Assembly (NCBI RefSeq): GCF_014696625.1
Contig: NZ_JACJQL010000063.1
Location: 1-33,910 of the forward strand
DNA from: Nostoc parmelioides FACHB-3921
GTDB taxonomy: Bacteria > Cyanobacteriota > Cyanobacteriia > Cyanobacteriales > Nostocaceae
Direction: 5' to 3'
DNA length: 33,910 nt
In this document: positions 24,953 to 32,381 of the stretch, one piece after another
Layout of the letters: each line of letters opens with the position of its first letter
How positions within the stretch are numbered: position 1 is the first letter of the stretch
Translations under genes and position numbers: made by a program
Notes under the pieces: model-generated
Seen by the model: the letters and a program-made list of their open reading frames with translations, nothing else
Told to the model about the DNA's origin: nothing
Databases searched by the model: none

Positions 24953-26077
24953 TTATTTGGGACGAATAAATTTAGCCACTCCACCAGCACCGCCCGTTAC
25001 TACAGTTACAGCAACATCTTTAGCGAAATTTTTCGCCTCATCTGCGGCTTTGTTAATCTGCATTAATAGCGAAATACCTCCACCTGCGGCTAAACCTGTA
25101 GCTAACGCTGGCGCAAAAATTCCAATTGTAAATAAGAAAAATAGTGGTTGATCTGCACGCGAATTTGCAATTAATTCAGCAGCAAATCCGGCAATAATAT
25201 TAAAACTCAGTTTGGCTAATCCCACGGAAAAATACCCCGTCAACCACGCCAGCATCGGTTTTGCACCATAGGGCAACAACGAACCCCCTACCGCTAATGG
25301 CCCCAGATAAGCCGTCAGCAGCATCGTTAGCTCAATGCCCCACTGATATGCTCCTGATAGTCCTACTAATATATTGGTAATGTTTTCTGCTACCACTGAA
25401 CCCACAAAGGCACTGAAAGGGGATAGTAGTACTTGAATTGGATTTGCTCCTGATTGTATTGCCTCTTGTGGAGCGCGTACAATCCTATCTATTCTGTCTA
25501 TCAACCAAGCAAAAGGCCCGTTTGCTCGAAAATATTGTGGATACTGCTGTGATAATGATTGCTTGGCTTGTTCCAAACACTGCACTGTTTCGGAGGGTGA
25601 AAGTTGCGATGTACGGCAAGCTTCAATCTCCCTGCCTATGGCCGCTCTGACTGCTGCTACTCCCATTGCTTTTGAGTATGCAGCACGTAAGTCTACTCCT
25701 ACTGCTGTTCTGGTCAGTACGTAGTTGTTAACATTATTGATGTAATCTTTTATTGCAACTGTTGTTCTTCCCAGCAGTTGTCCATTATTTGCTAACAATG
25801 TGGCAATAATTAATGGCCAAATAAACGAGCTAAACGCTCGTTGCTCTTCATTATTTAATACCTGTTTTGTCCACTCCAATATATAAAATCCCAACGTAGT
25901 CAGGGCGAATAACGTTCCCACAGTACAAAGAGAACCATACAGTTGTCCTCCTATTACTTCTTGCCATAATTCATTAAATCCTTGAGCTACTCCAAGTGAC
26001 ACCTGCGCGGCTCTATCGGCTAAATTATCATTAGAAATTACACCACCCGGAATTTGACTCAATAAATATATCAACAT
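24953..26077 (-). CDS. VirB6/TrbL-like polytopic membrane protein
   Basis: The 374-residue product has at least five hydrophobic segments, two near 47-70 and 82-102 and three in the C-terminal half (about 235-340). A soluble middle loop contains cysteines (EACRTSQLSPSETVQCLEQ). The Gly/Ala-rich helices toward the C-terminus and the polytopic layout fit VirB6/TrbL, the inner-membrane channel component. It lies between the VirB5-like and VirB8-like genes, the order expected in VirB operons. A conserved-motif proof is not possible for this divergent family, so the call is by topology and position. Confidence 0.72.
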   Translation of the reverse strand: MLIYLLSQIPGGVISNDNLADRAAQVSLGVAQGFNELWQEVIGGQLYGSLCTVGTLFALTTLGFYILEWTKQVLNNEEQRAFSSFIWPLIIATLLANNGQLLGRTTVAIKDYINNVNNYVLTRTAVGVDLRAAYSKAMGVAAVRAAIGREIEACRTSQLSPSETVQCLEQAKQSLSQQYPQYFRANGPFAWLIDRIDRIVRAPQEAIQSGANPIQVLLSPFSAFVGSVVAENITNILVGLSGAYQWGIELTMLLTAYLGPLAVGGSLLPYGAKPMLAWLTGYFSVGLAKLSFNIIAGFAAELIANSRADQPLFFLFTIGIFAPALATGLAAGGGISLLMQINKAADEAKNFAKDVAVTVVTGGAGGVAKFIRPK

Positions 26078-26104
26078 CTTATTTTCTCGCAGATATCTAG
26101 TTAT

Positions 26105-26821
26105 TTATTCTCTCGCTGGGTCTAACACAGACATAAATACTAATTCCTGAGTCAAAGAGGCTTGCCCTGTTGTCCTGAGTTCTTCTTTTGTGGTGGAATT
26201 AGCCAGATTTTCTGCTACTTGAGACAACATCAAATTCGTTTGGGCTGAATCTTGTCTTCCTGCTAATGAATCAGCATGAAAGCGTGTTATTGCTGATACC
26301 ACCTGCGCGTTTTGTGCTGCTAAGACTTTTAGGATATTTTGTGAAGCATCTAATGATTGTGCTTGTTGGGCGAGAGCCTGTGTTTCCCCGGATATTTGCG
26401 TGGTGGCTTTGATTTTTTCTTTCGTATCCTGTTGTCCTTCTAGCCCTAATGTAGAGTTGACAGCCGCACGGGTTATGTTTCTTTCCAATCTTCCTGTTAG
26501 CGTTTTTGTTTCTGGTAATGAGCGACTATTTCTCAGTCTTTCCCTTAACTCTTGGGTACTTAAAATCGGGTCTGGTGTCCCCATTTCTCCGATAGCTGAT
26601 TGAATTGATTCTTTTGCATCTGTTGATATATTTGCCCAGGAATCATCAATTTGTTGCTGTACTTCTTTCTCTAATCTGCTGTACTCTTCCTTGACATCGT
26701 TGAATATCGAACTGATGAAATTGGGGATTGATAATCCAAATGCTAAACTTGGTGTACTCACTGATACTACTGCTAGCACAATCGTACTTGGTAAAATAAT
26801 TTTTGTGCTGATTTTCTTCAT
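26105..26821 (-). CDS. VirB5/TrbJ-like exported helical protein
   Basis: The 238-residue product has a signal peptide (MKKISTKIILPSTIVLAVV start, likely cut after SLA at about 25-27). The mature part is almost entirely helical and Gln/Ala/Ser-rich, ending with LVFMSVLDPARE. VirB5/TrbJ proteins are exported helical proteins that act at the pilus tip or in assembly and sit directly after virB4, as here (2-bp gap). Sequence alone cannot tell VirB5 from TrbJ. Confidence 0.7.
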   Translation of the reverse strand: MKKISTKIILPSTIVLAVVSVSTPSLAFGLSIPNFISSIFNDVKEEYSRLEKEVQQQIDDSWANISTDAKESIQSAIGEMGTPDPILSTQELRERLRNSRSLPETKTLTGRLERNITRAAVNSTLGLEGQQDTKEKIKATTQISGETQALAQQAQSLDASQNILKVLAAQNAQVVSAITRFHADSLAGRQDSAQTNLMLSQVAENLANSTTKEELRTTGQASLTQELVFMSVLDPARE

Positions 26822-26823
26822 AG

Positions 26824-29598
26824 CTACGATACCTCCCTTAAAGTTTGTTTCAATAATTGTTTTGCTTGGGCTGATAGTTCTTCTCCTCGAATCATCCGTA
26901 TATAATCTTGACTAAACTTGTATAATCCCAACAAAGGATTATCTTTATATTTATTCAGGAATACATATCTGAGTTCTTGTTCTGCTGGATTGTTTGCTAC
27001 CGCCGCCAACAAACAGTAAGCTGGATAGTAACGGCAGAATGTTAACTTGCCATTATCATCTAATAACCAGCTAGAATAAATCCCTTCTTTCTTCGGATAA
27101 AAAGACTCCGTACTATTCCTACTAATAATGGAATAGGGATATTTGAATCTTTCCACGAATGGGTCAATCGCTGATGATTGTATCCTCCCTACTAATCGGG
27201 TGGTAATGTTAGCAAATATTTTTTGGGCTGATTTACTTTGATATATACTTTCACATTCTTGGGCTGATAATATTACTCTAATTCCTGCTTTTGCACCATT
27301 AGCACACAAGCGTCCAATTAACTCGGAAATCGCCTCAAATTGAAACAAAATTGGTGCTTCGTCAAGGAAAAATATCGAAGCTTTTGATGACAGTGCGCGA
27401 CGCAGTGCCGCAGCATAGGCACTGAGTGCAAGTATGGCTGCATCACTGTCGCTAGATAAATTCCTCAGTGCAAATACCAGTAGTTTGGCATCAGCCCGAA
27501 AGCTGGAAGGAGACGATATTGACTGCCCTACCTTGGTTGACAGCCAATACTTTAATCTCACCTGTATCTGTCCCAATGCTTGAGAAACTTCACTACTATT
27601 TGTTGATAGTGAATCTAGGTTTATATACCCTGGTGAGCAATACTTACAAAAGTCTTTTAAGGTTGGTGTATCGAGCCACTCTTTTGTCCCTAATCCTGCC
27701 CTCAATGCTGCTTGATAGCGTAGTTTGATTTCATCATCATTGAAGAATGTTTGCAATGCCAATGATATCAGCGATTCGATGAGTGATGTCACAGAGAAAC
27801 TCACACCTATCGGGTTTGTGCCGATAATCATTGTCATTAATGTTGATTTGAGAAATTCCTGAAAATCGGACATTCGCTCTTTGATGATTTCTTCACTCAT
27901 CGAACGCAGGTCGGGCAATTCAAATAGGTTGTTATATTCTTTGGCTATATCAAAATATGCTCCTTGCTCTCCTAATAATTTTGTGTAATCAGTAAATGTG
28001 GAAGTCCCATCTGGTTTCGGATAATCCAGTGCAATGACTGGGATCGACATCGCCAACGCCGGGGTTAAAATTCCTGCCACCAGCACCGATTTACCAGAAC
28101 GAGTCGTCCCAAATACTGCGAGGTTTTTATGCGAATGGTACAAGTCCAGATGTACAGGTGTGCCGCCTTCTTCTGCAATTAACTCAAACCCATTGCGATC
28201 TCCTGTGGCTGTCCTAATTAGTGGTGTTAGCCCTGGTGCTTCGCTAGAGAAGTACACTAGACGGCGGTTGAATGGTTTGGAGAGTAATGCTTCCCAGGCA
28301 ATGGGGCTACATTGTAGCCACAGCTTCCAGGCATATTCCACTTCACGAGATACTATTGCCGGTCGCAGAAAACAACTTGCTAAATACCGACAGTCCTCTT
28401 CTAATTTTTGTAAATCGCTGCGATGTACTAAAAACACCACTGCTGTATTTAGCACAACACTACCCTGGTATAGTGTGCGTTGCGCTTCTACTGATGATTC
28501 GATATTAAGTCCTGCCTTAACATCAATGTTGCCCCTATCTGTTGACATCGAAGTTGATGTTATCGACTGTTTAGTTAATCGCTGTAAATTTACCTTGGCT
28601 ATACCTTGATTAGCCTTTGTTATTTGACAAAATATTTCTGTATCCGCTACCTTTTCTTTGGAAATTGCTGACCGCAAGTAGCGCAACTGTGAATATTCGT
28701 CTACCCATCCCCCTGGTTTATGGCTGAAATTTAGCGCTCCTATATATTTATCTTGAAGTTTTACCCACTTCTTATCAAATATGGGTACTGATTTCTCGTT
28801 CCCCAGCATCAAATGCCTGATATGAAATTCACTTGTTTGTGTCTCGATTAGCTCATCATCCGTTAGTTTTAGCCGATTGGGAATTTGGGGGGGTTCATCA
28901 GGGTTGAATGTATCCCACAATAATTCCCAGATTTCTTCTGCCGAGAGGGGCGTTACGCTTAATCCCATTTTATTAGCAAGAAGTTGTTCCCAATTTTGAA
29001 ATCCATCCCCGAACGAACTGCGTAATATATTTTCTACACGATCCTTATTTAGTTGGTGAATCTCTCCCGTAAATTGATACCAAAGTTTTTGTAACTTCTT
29101 CAGTCCTATTTCTGCTAAATCTTCTAGTTTTTCATCCTCCTCTACTGTGTAGCTACACCATAACCTCAAGAATTTATTCTTTCTCAATCCCAACGCGGTT
29201 AGCTCTTTTATACGTAACCTCTCACTACGTAATAATAGTTTTATTGGTTCTATTTGACATTGAGACTCAATTGTTTTAATTTCTCTTTGTCTTAAATAAT
29301 CATCGGTAAATGAGCCAAAATGTATTGTTAGGGATTCTCGCTCTGGTATCTCTTTTAGCCCTCCCTCTATCCCCTCAAAAATTGGCTGAATTTGCTCTGT
29401 CGTTAGGTTGGGGTGGATTCCCAAACAATCAAAGGCAAATCTCACTTGAATATTGGATTTCTTTTTTATTATTAATGCTCCTATAGATTGCCTCCCTCCT
29501 AGTTCCATTTCACAAATACCTGCCAAATCTACCACGTCTTCAAATGGTGTTAGCGTTAATGTTTTTTTCCCTAGTTTCTCTTCATTTCGCTTAGGCAT
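26824..29598 (-). CDS. virB4: VirB4/TraC-type conjugation ATPase
   Basis: The 924-residue product is the large motor ATPase that drives pilus and channel assembly. Walker A is GTTRSGKS (497-504) within LAVFGTTRSGKSVLVAG, and Walker B is IFFLDEAP (L745, D746, E747). Between them is VIALDYPKPDGTSTF. The N-terminal half is long and beta/alpha mixed, as in VirB4. Length slightly exceeds the usual 800-880. It starts at ATG 29598 after an AT-rich stretch and is followed 2 bp later by the VirB5-like gene. It is cytoplasmic or peripheral to the membrane. Confidence 0.92.
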   Translation of the reverse strand: MPKRNEEKLGKKTLTLTPFEDVVDLAGICEMELGGRQSIGALIIKKKSNIQVRFAFDCLGIHPNLTTEQIQPIFEGIEGGLKEIPERESLTIHFGSFTDDYLRQREIKTIESQCQIEPIKLLLRSERLRIKELTALGLRKNKFLRLWCSYTVEEDEKLEDLAEIGLKKLQKLWYQFTGEIHQLNKDRVENILRSSFGDGFQNWEQLLANKMGLSVTPLSAEEIWELLWDTFNPDEPPQIPNRLKLTDDELIETQTSEFHIRHLMLGNEKSVPIFDKKWVKLQDKYIGALNFSHKPGGWVDEYSQLRYLRSAISKEKVADTEIFCQITKANQGIAKVNLQRLTKQSITSTSMSTDRGNIDVKAGLNIESSVEAQRTLYQGSVVLNTAVVFLVHRSDLQKLEEDCRYLASCFLRPAIVSREVEYAWKLWLQCSPIAWEALLSKPFNRRLVYFSSEAPGLTPLIRTATGDRNGFELIAEEGGTPVHLDLYHSHKNLAVFGTTRSGKSVLVAGILTPALAMSIPVIALDYPKPDGTSTFTDYTKLLGEQGAYFDIAKEYNNLFELPDLRSMSEEIIKERMSDFQEFLKSTLMTMIIGTNPIGVSFSVTSLIESLISLALQTFFNDDEIKLRYQAALRAGLGTKEWLDTPTLKDFCKYCSPGYINLDSLSTNSSEVSQALGQIQVRLKYWLSTKVGQSISSPSSFRADAKLLVFALRNLSSDSDAAILALSAYAAALRRALSSKASIFFLDEAPILFQFEAISELIGRLCANGAKAGIRVILSAQECESIYQSKSAQKIFANITTRLVGRIQSSAIDPFVERFKYPYSIISRNSTESFYPKKEGIYSSWLLDDNGKLTFCRYYPAYCLLAAVANNPAEQELRYVFLNKYKDNPLLGLYKFSQDYIRMIRGEELSAQAKQLLKQTLREVS

Positions 29599-29648
29599 AC
29601 TTTCTTATATATAGGAGTTTTTCACCAAAGTTTTTTATGTTTTAAATC

Positions 29649-30011
29649 TTATAAATTAATACTTATGAACAAGAATATTAAATAATAAATTTTTCCTCCC
29701 CTGCTCCCCTTGCCTCTTCTGGGTGGATTAATTAAAGATACAAACACCATATATCCTCTACTAATGCGGGGAGTTCCTACAAATTTTCCTAAAAAGCTTT
29801 TATTTGCTGATACAAACCACCATGTCGCACATCCCCAGAAAGACGCAAATAATGTTGCTAACCATCCCCAGACCAGGACATAGTAGACGACAAATATACA
29901 CGCTATTACTATTGCTAACCAAGGAAATATTAGTTCTGTAGGGATGGGGCCTATTTTTGGTTGTGTTCCTAGTGTCTGATTTACGACACGAAATTTTTTA
30001 TTTTCCGGCAT
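29649..30011 (-). CDS. VirB3-like small membrane protein
   Basis: The 120-residue product starts at ATG 30011 (MPENKKFRVVNQ); an in-frame start at 30074 would add 21 residues without a ribosome binding site. Two adjacent membrane helices follow (about 28-70, with LIFPWLAIVIACIFVVYYVLV as the core), then a short basic tail. Two close helices before virB4 is the standard VirB3/TrbD position and form. The C-terminal coding region includes the CTCCCCTG-type octamer repeat at 29697-29712, so the last 15-20 residues may be a recent, non-conserved extension. Confidence 0.7.
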   Translation of the reverse strand: MPENKKFRVVNQTLGTQPKIGPIPTELIFPWLAIVIACIFVVYYVLVWGWLATLFASFWGCATWWFVSANKSFLGKFVGTPRISRGYMVFVSLINPPRRGKGSRGGKIYYLIFLFISINL

Positions 30012-30115
30012 ATATACTATTCCTTTTAAGAGGTAGAAAATCGGAAGTTGAAAATGATTTCTTCCAACTTCCAATTTCCTAGTTCTGACTTATTAATTCA
30101 CCTCCTATTTTTCGT

Positions 30116-30709
30116 CTAGATGATTAATGTCGTTAAGAAATCTGCTGCAAACACTCCAGTCAAGACAACCAATGGCGTTCTCGCCGCACTTGCCCAGTCT
30201 TCATCTCTTCGTACTGCTTGAATCACGTTGACTACCGATACGGCTATGTACAACAAGAACAATATCCGCAGAATATTAAAAATACCTGTAATTGTTGCCG
30301 CCGTATCCGCGTTAGCTGCTCCTGCAAATCCTGTATTGGTTATCCATTGTTGGGCGTTTTGAAAGAATTGTGCTTGGGCTGGTGCTGAAGCGAAGTCCAA
30401 CATGAATATTAATGTTAGCATTGCAAATAGTATGGCGTAGATGTTTATTCCATACTTGCGTTGTTTCTTTTCCAACTTGGTCAACAATTCATTGATCTTA
30501 CTTTGGAAGACTACTGCCATTGCTCCTGCTAGAATTAGTCCGCCCAACATGATTCCATGCAGGCTCATGGATGATACCATCAGTACCCCATTGACCCACA
30601 TCAATCCTGCTGTTGTGCTTTCAACTGCTTTGTTTCTGCGCCTAATTTTTGATGGCGCTTCTTTATAATCTGATGTTTCTTCTTCTCTATCTAGATAGTA
30701 CGTTTGCAT
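30116..30709 (-). CDS. VirB2/TrbC-like pilin with N-terminal two-helix extension
   Basis: I start it at ATG 30709 because GAGG lies 6 nt upstream; upstream starts add up to nine residues. The 197-residue product has two helices near 33-70, then a charged segment (KLEKKQRKYG), then a signal-like helix ending APAQAQ, a probable leader-peptidase site. The mature C-terminal part has two membrane helices joined by the charged loop RRDEDWASAARTP and ends LTTLII, the usual VirB2/TrbC pilin layout. The N-terminal two-helix extension is not typical of pilins and could be a fused membrane domain. It is the first gene of the virB-like operon. Confidence 0.7.
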   Translation of the reverse strand: MQTYYLDREEETSDYKEAPSKIRRRNKAVESTTAGLMWVNGVLMVSSMSLHGIMLGGLILAGAMAVVFQSKINELLTKLEKKQRKYGINIYAILFAMLTLIFMLDFASAPAQAQFFQNAQQWITNTGFAGAANADTAATITGIFNILRILFLLYIAVSVVNVIQAVRRDEDWASAARTPLVVLTGVFAADFLTTLII

Positions 30710-30797
30710 ACTTGCCTCAACAATTACCATCAGCAACTATGAACTTAGTATTCAATTGTTCCCGGCTATTTTCAACTGACAAACTGCTAAACTTCAT

Positions 30798-31037
30798 GTG
30801 AAGAAATGCTTGTATTTTCTACATTTTGTTAGGTACAACAAGATAATTTTTGTGACCGACTACTTGTACTCGTTGCCATGTTTTAGGTATAGAGATTTAC
30901 TTTCTCTGCACAAATGTTTGTACTGTCTGCATTTTGTCAGGTCAAAGGCGAACCTTTTTGTGAAAAAATGCTGCGAGTCTCTGCATTTTGTCAGGTACTT
31001 GAGTGCAATTTGGTTGTTAACTATCGAAGTTTCATAG
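30798..31037 (+). CDS. Possible repeat-peptide reading frame within the 54-bp repeats
   Basis: From GTG 30798 a 79-codon frame stays open through four 18-residue repeats with core (K)CLYxLHFVR: KCLYFLHFVR, YLYSLPCFR, KCLYCLHFVR and KCCESLHFVR. Between the first and third copies, four of five base changes in the ten core codons are synonymous third-position changes (TGC/TGT, TAT/TAC, CTA/CTG, GTT/GTC). That hints that the frame may be, or descend from, coding sequence. Against it: no ribosome binding site, no ATG, no known family, and a 54-bp period keeps any frame open by itself. Confidence 0.25.
   Translation: MKKCLYFLHFVRYNKIIFVTDYLYSLPCFRYRDLLSLHKCLYCLHFVRSKANLFVKKCCESLHFVRYLSAIWLLTIEVS
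30804..31019. repeat. Four repeats at exact 54-bp period
   Basis: Units begin at 30804, 30858, 30912 and 30966. The conserved part is the first 32 bp, with core TGCATTTTGTCAGGT; AGGT falls at 30831, 30885, 30939 and 30993. Unit 2 is the most diverged. The rest of each unit is less conserved but tends to be followed by TTTTTGTGA. The array fills most of the 394-bp gap between the transfer operon's first gene (minus, start 30709) and the recombinase, so it could regulate the operon or be recombinase or Rep sites. Confidence 0.8.
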
Positions 31038-31076
31038 TTTAGCCAAGCCCATCAATAAGTTAATGGGCTTGAAACT
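31036..31076 (-). terminator. Hairpin downstream of the recombinase
   Basis: CAAGCCCAT (31044-31052) pairs perfectly with ATGGGCTTG (31063-31071) around a 10-nt loop. AGTTT (31036-31040) and AAACT (31072-31076) extend the stem after an interior bulge. It begins 28 bp after the recombinase stop on the minus strand. The U-run is weak, so it may terminate with help or act only as an RNA 3' end. Confidence 0.6.
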
Positions 31077-31103
31077 ATAAATTTTAAATAAACTTGAAAC
31101 ACC

Positions 31104-32015
31104 TCACTTTGGCAAGTAAAGCCCAGTGCTATCATTAGGACGGACATGAGTGTAGCGTCCAGTTTGTTCTAGCGATGAATGTCCTAAAGTGGCCTGTAGC
31201 AGTTGTATGGGTGCGCCCCGCTCCAAACTGTGAGTTGCGTGAGAATGCCTCAACCAGTGCGGGGATACATTACCAGAAATCTCTGCTGCAACAGCCGCAT
31301 CAGCGACAATTTTGCGGATACGCCTCTCACCAATCGCCCCACCTTTACGACTGACAAACACTGGTGCATCGGCAAAGGTGCTAGTTCTTTGTGCTACTAA
31401 ATCTTGATAAACACTTTTGGGTATGACTACAGTTCTGGTCTTCTGTCCCTTACCGTAAAGCGTCACTTGCCCGTTCCCTTCATGCCCAGGCTGCACTGAA
31501 CGCCAAGTTAAACTCGCAATCTCACTCACCCTTGCACCCGTATAATACAGCAGTTGAATTACCAGTCGGTCGCGTCCTTTTGGTGCATGGGCAATCATCA
31601 TTATTACTTCTAATTCGGTGAGAATGCGTTCGGCTAGCTTGTCTTTCGGTTGGGGTAATGGCACTTGCGCCGCGACATTAAATTTTGTCCACTCCACCTC
31701 ATGGGCGAATCGCAGCAAACTCTTGATCGCTGCTATTCTTCTTGCACGAGTTGACGTTTCATATTCTTTAGTTTCCAGGTAATCAGCGAACGCCATCACG
31801 TCATTCATGATGACTGTTCGCAAATCTAAATCATTGAGTTGTACTTGTTTTGGACTTACACCTAACACGAAACCGATGAACTGACGGATATCTGTGTCAT
31901 AAGAGCGTCGGGTTTGCGGCGATAGCTTGCTACTTTTCCACAGCTCCACTATTTGGGCAGTGTTGGTAACATCTGCCATCTTCTGTACACAGTTTTCTGC
32001 CCCCGGTGTTCGCAT
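31104..32015 (-). CDS. Tyrosine recombinase (XerC/D-like phage-integrase family)
   Basis: The 303-residue product has an N-terminal SAM-like DNA-binding domain (about 20-115) and a full catalytic domain. The catalytic set is R162 (TGARVSEI), a lysine in YGKGQKTR, H253 and R256 (HWLRHSHATH), H279 (LGHSS) and nucleophile Y288 (GRYTHV). All residues are present, so it should be active. Plasmid enzymes of this type resolve dimers or integrate elements. ATG 32015 is used; an ATG at 31979 with AGAAG upstream is also possible. Its neighbours are the 54-bp repeats and the structured stretch at 32126-32175, both candidate target sites. It stands alone between the replication and transfer modules. Confidence 0.9.
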   Translation of the reverse strand: MRTPGAENCVQKMADVTNTAQIVELWKSSKLSPQTRRSYDTDIRQFIGFVLGVSPKQVQLNDLDLRTVIMNDVMAFADYLETKEYETSTRARRIAAIKSLLRFAHEVEWTKFNVAAQVPLPQPKDKLAERILTELEVIMMIAHAPKGRDRLVIQLLYYTGARVSEIASLTWRSVQPGHEGNGQVTLYGKGQKTRTVVIPKSVYQDLVAQRTSTFADAPVFVSRKGGAIGERRIRKIVADAAVAAEISGNVSPHWLRHSHATHSLERGAPIQLLQATLGHSSLEQTGRYTHVRPNDSTGLYLPK

Positions 32016-32125
32016 TTAATTCATTTAGGGACACAATAAATGGACAATCAAGCGTTCGTGCCTCTTTCTTAATTATCAATTCCTGGGGTATTTTAATTTC
32101 TCCTCTTCATGAATTTTCTCTTCTG

Positions 32126-32175
32126 GGCGGAGCATCGTCACACGACGAGGTAGCCCTGTGCGACGATGCTCCGCC
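32126..32175. repeat. Perfect 14-bp inverted repeat
   Basis: GGCGGAGCATCGTC (32126-32139) and GACGATGCTCCGCC (32162-32175) are perfect complements around a 22-nt centre, which can add three inner pairs (CAC/GTG) after one mismatch. It is GC-rich against an AT-rich background. It could be a recombinase target, a dispersed cyanobacterial repeat, or a strong transcription barrier upstream of the recombinase. Confidence 0.75.
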
Positions 32176-32298
32176 GTAGGACAATGGAGTGCCAGTTAAC
32201 CCCAGGGCTAGTTGTTACCATTTTTGCTCAGTCTCTACTGAGAGTGGCGGGAAGTCTTCTGCTGGGGGTCAACGAAAGATATAGGGGTTCGCACTCTA

Positions 32299-32366
32299 AG
32301 ATCCGAAAACTTACATTATCGGATCTGACTAAAACAAAGTCAGAGAATTGTCGTAGGGCATTTTTT
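32299..32366 (+). other. Overlapping hairpins followed by a T-run
   Basis: AGATCCGA (32299-32306) pairs with TCGGATCT (32319-32326), and TCTGACT (32324-32330) pairs with AGTCAGA (32338-32344). The two stems share TCT, so they exclude each other partly. Seven T residues end the stretch near 32360-32366. This could be the 3' end of a small plus-strand RNA or a terminator. The rest of the 32016-32381 gap holds the 14-bp inverted repeat and a short CTCAGT/ACTGAG stem near 32228, and no convincing gene. Confidence 0.4.
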
Positions 32367-32381
32367 TAGATTTATTGAGGA

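Noticed and set aside
28034..28609. 191-codon plus-strand frame inside virB4
   Set aside because: It lies wholly opposite the VirB4 Walker A region, has no family signature, and is a shadow of the real gene.
30804..31019. CRISPR-like array
   Set aside because: The repeats are diverged and the intervening 22 bp are themselves partly conserved; no cas genes and no well-conserved direct repeats.
32166..32369. Small plus-strand gene of 67 codons
   Set aside because: It runs through several hairpins, has no ribosome binding site or family match, and ends in the T-run.
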